From: Portunus trituberculatus
Taxonomy: Eukaryota; Arthropoda; Malacostraca; Decapoda; Portunidae
Assembly (NCBI RefSeq): GCF_017591435.1
Contig: NC_059299.1
Coordinates: forward strand, 9,548,480 to 9,612,479
Length of the DNA: 64,000 nt
Reading direction: 5' to 3'
The position numbers and the translations under genes were made by a program. The notes beneath the pieces are model-generated. The model saw only the letters and a list, made by a program, of their open reading frames with translations, did no database searches and was not told the origin of the DNA. The number at the start of each line of letters is the position of its first letter. Position 1 is the first letter of the stretch. Below, piece by piece: positions 62,940-64,000 of this stretch.

Positions 62940-63370
62940 ACAGTCAGGGATGTAGGGTTAAAAAAAGTGACGCTGATGTCTGAAGTATGGTTAAAAAAAA
63001 GGGACGCTGTTTGAAGTGACTGATATAGTAGAAAAATAAAGACTTAAGGAATATTTAGAGGGATAGAGAGGTAGTTTAGAGTGTAATAATGATTAGAAGT
63101 GATTAAGAAAAGGACACTGTGATTTGAAATGATTGAGATGTGAAAGGAAAAAAAGACTTAAGGGGTATTTAGAGAATTAAAAAGGCTAAGAAGAAGAGTC
63201 TATTAGTGATAAGATAAAGTAAAATAATGGTTAAGAAAGTGATTATATAGTTTGAAGTTAGAGAAAAAGTAGCCTTAGGGAATATCTAAAGAACGAACGA
63301 CGTTGCAAAGAGGCAATTAATGATAGAGACAGGAACATATGGTAAGGAAAAGGACTTAGTGTTTTGAAGC
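62940..63370. repeat. Decayed tandem repeat, period about 110-118 bp, four units
   Basis: GGTTAAAAAAA-GGACGCTG with TTTGAAGTGACTGA recurs near 62990, 63100, 63228 and 63340. GACTTAAGGAATATTTAGAG recurs near 63043, 63154 and 63271. The two landmarks keep the same order and spacing. Confidence 0.75.
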
Positions 63371-63566
63371 TGACTGATAAATGACTTTTCTTTACTAAAA
63401 CAAGGAGTTAACAAAATCTATCAGACATTCAAGAGAGTGTAGAAACGAAGGAAAGAAGAAAAGATGCAGTATAAAATAGACATCTTGATTTAAAACTGTA
63501 GGATAAATTGTCGTTTTCTTCCTTTATTTGTATATACACAATAATAGAAAAATAATGGATAAAATA

Positions 63567-63572
<6 letters not shown>

Positions 63573-63658
<86 letters not shown>

Positions 63659-63913
63659 TGATGCAGCCTACTGTAGAGGTGGAGGGCAGGGCGTGGTCGA
63701 GAGGGAGGGAGAGAGAAGGGAGAAGTGGGAGAGGGAGAGAAAGAGGGGGGGGGGGGGCGAAGGTTAAACAAGGAGGTCAGGTAGGATAGAGAGAGCAGCT
63801 GGAGGTAGGGAGGAAGGGGGACAGGAAGAGGAGGAAGAGGAGGAGGAGGAGGAGGAGGAGGAGGAGGAGGAGGAGGAGGAAGGTGATTCTTGATGTCCTC
63901 ACTCCCTTGCAGA

Positions 63914-63990
<77 letters not shown>
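63573..63990. repeat. (GA)n, G-run, (GGA)n and (GA)n microsatellites
   Basis: (GA)n at 63573-63655, a G run at 63746-63757, (GGA)n at 63828-63881 and (GA)n at 63919-63990. Confidence 0.97.
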
Positions 63991-63993
<3 letters not shown>

Positions 63994-64000
63994 ATGTTAC

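Overview
This window looks like animal nuclear DNA, most probably from a decapod crustacean and perhaps a brachyuran crab. The organism call is an inference from three things: intron-containing genes with GT-AG junctions, an extreme density of very long (AC)n and (AG)n microsatellites, and a tRNA-headed SINE plus TTAA-flanked MITEs of a kind I associate with decapod genomes. Nothing bacterial or viral is visible, and there are no operons, CRISPR arrays or defence cassettes.

Only two genes can be supported, both on the minus strand. At the left edge (1-2361) are five consecutive exons of an otopetrin-family proton channel. They encode a long Ser/His/Pro-rich cytoplasmic N-terminus and about the first five membrane segments, and the gene runs off the left edge. 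Its first exon was not found and must lie right of 2361. At 45068-47100 is a 678-codon open reading frame (or a large first coding exon) for an acidic protein made mostly of two in-frame repeat arrays, followed by a His-rich, acidic and Ser/Pro/Ala-rich tail. I do not recognise it. It has a perfect CRE palindrome and a CCAAT box upstream.

About nine tenths of the window is repetitive. Three layers can be separated. (1) Fresh microsatellites: (AC)n, (AG)n, (GAA)n, (CAG)n, (AGT)n, (GGA)n, (GATA)n and (AGAC)n, some 200-1000 bp long, often in compound blocks. (2) Old, decayed tandem repeats with periods of roughly 60-160 bp that fill most of the apparently unique intergenic DNA, for example at 5710-6297, 12740-13270, 21705-22085, 25360-25700, 27597-27960, 29555-30115, 34985-35500, 48155-48440 and 62940-63370. 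(3) Dispersed mobile repeats: a tRNA-derived SINE (26489-26783), four copies of a TTAA-flanked MITE (11193, 20309, 55282, 57097), three copies of an unnamed repeat family A (15726, 41620, 57064) and three copies of an unnamed family B (36690, 36868, 55491). One MITE copy sits inside a family A copy, and the family A copy at 15726 provides the matching empty TTAA site.

The most useful second looks are the repeat-built protein gene, the nested MITE with its empty-site partner, the roughly 1 kb GAA polypurine tract, the (GA)n/(TC)n inverted repeat at 29217-29401, and the short otopetrin intron carrying a (UG)n run just downstream of its 5' splice site. I found no novel multi-gene system.
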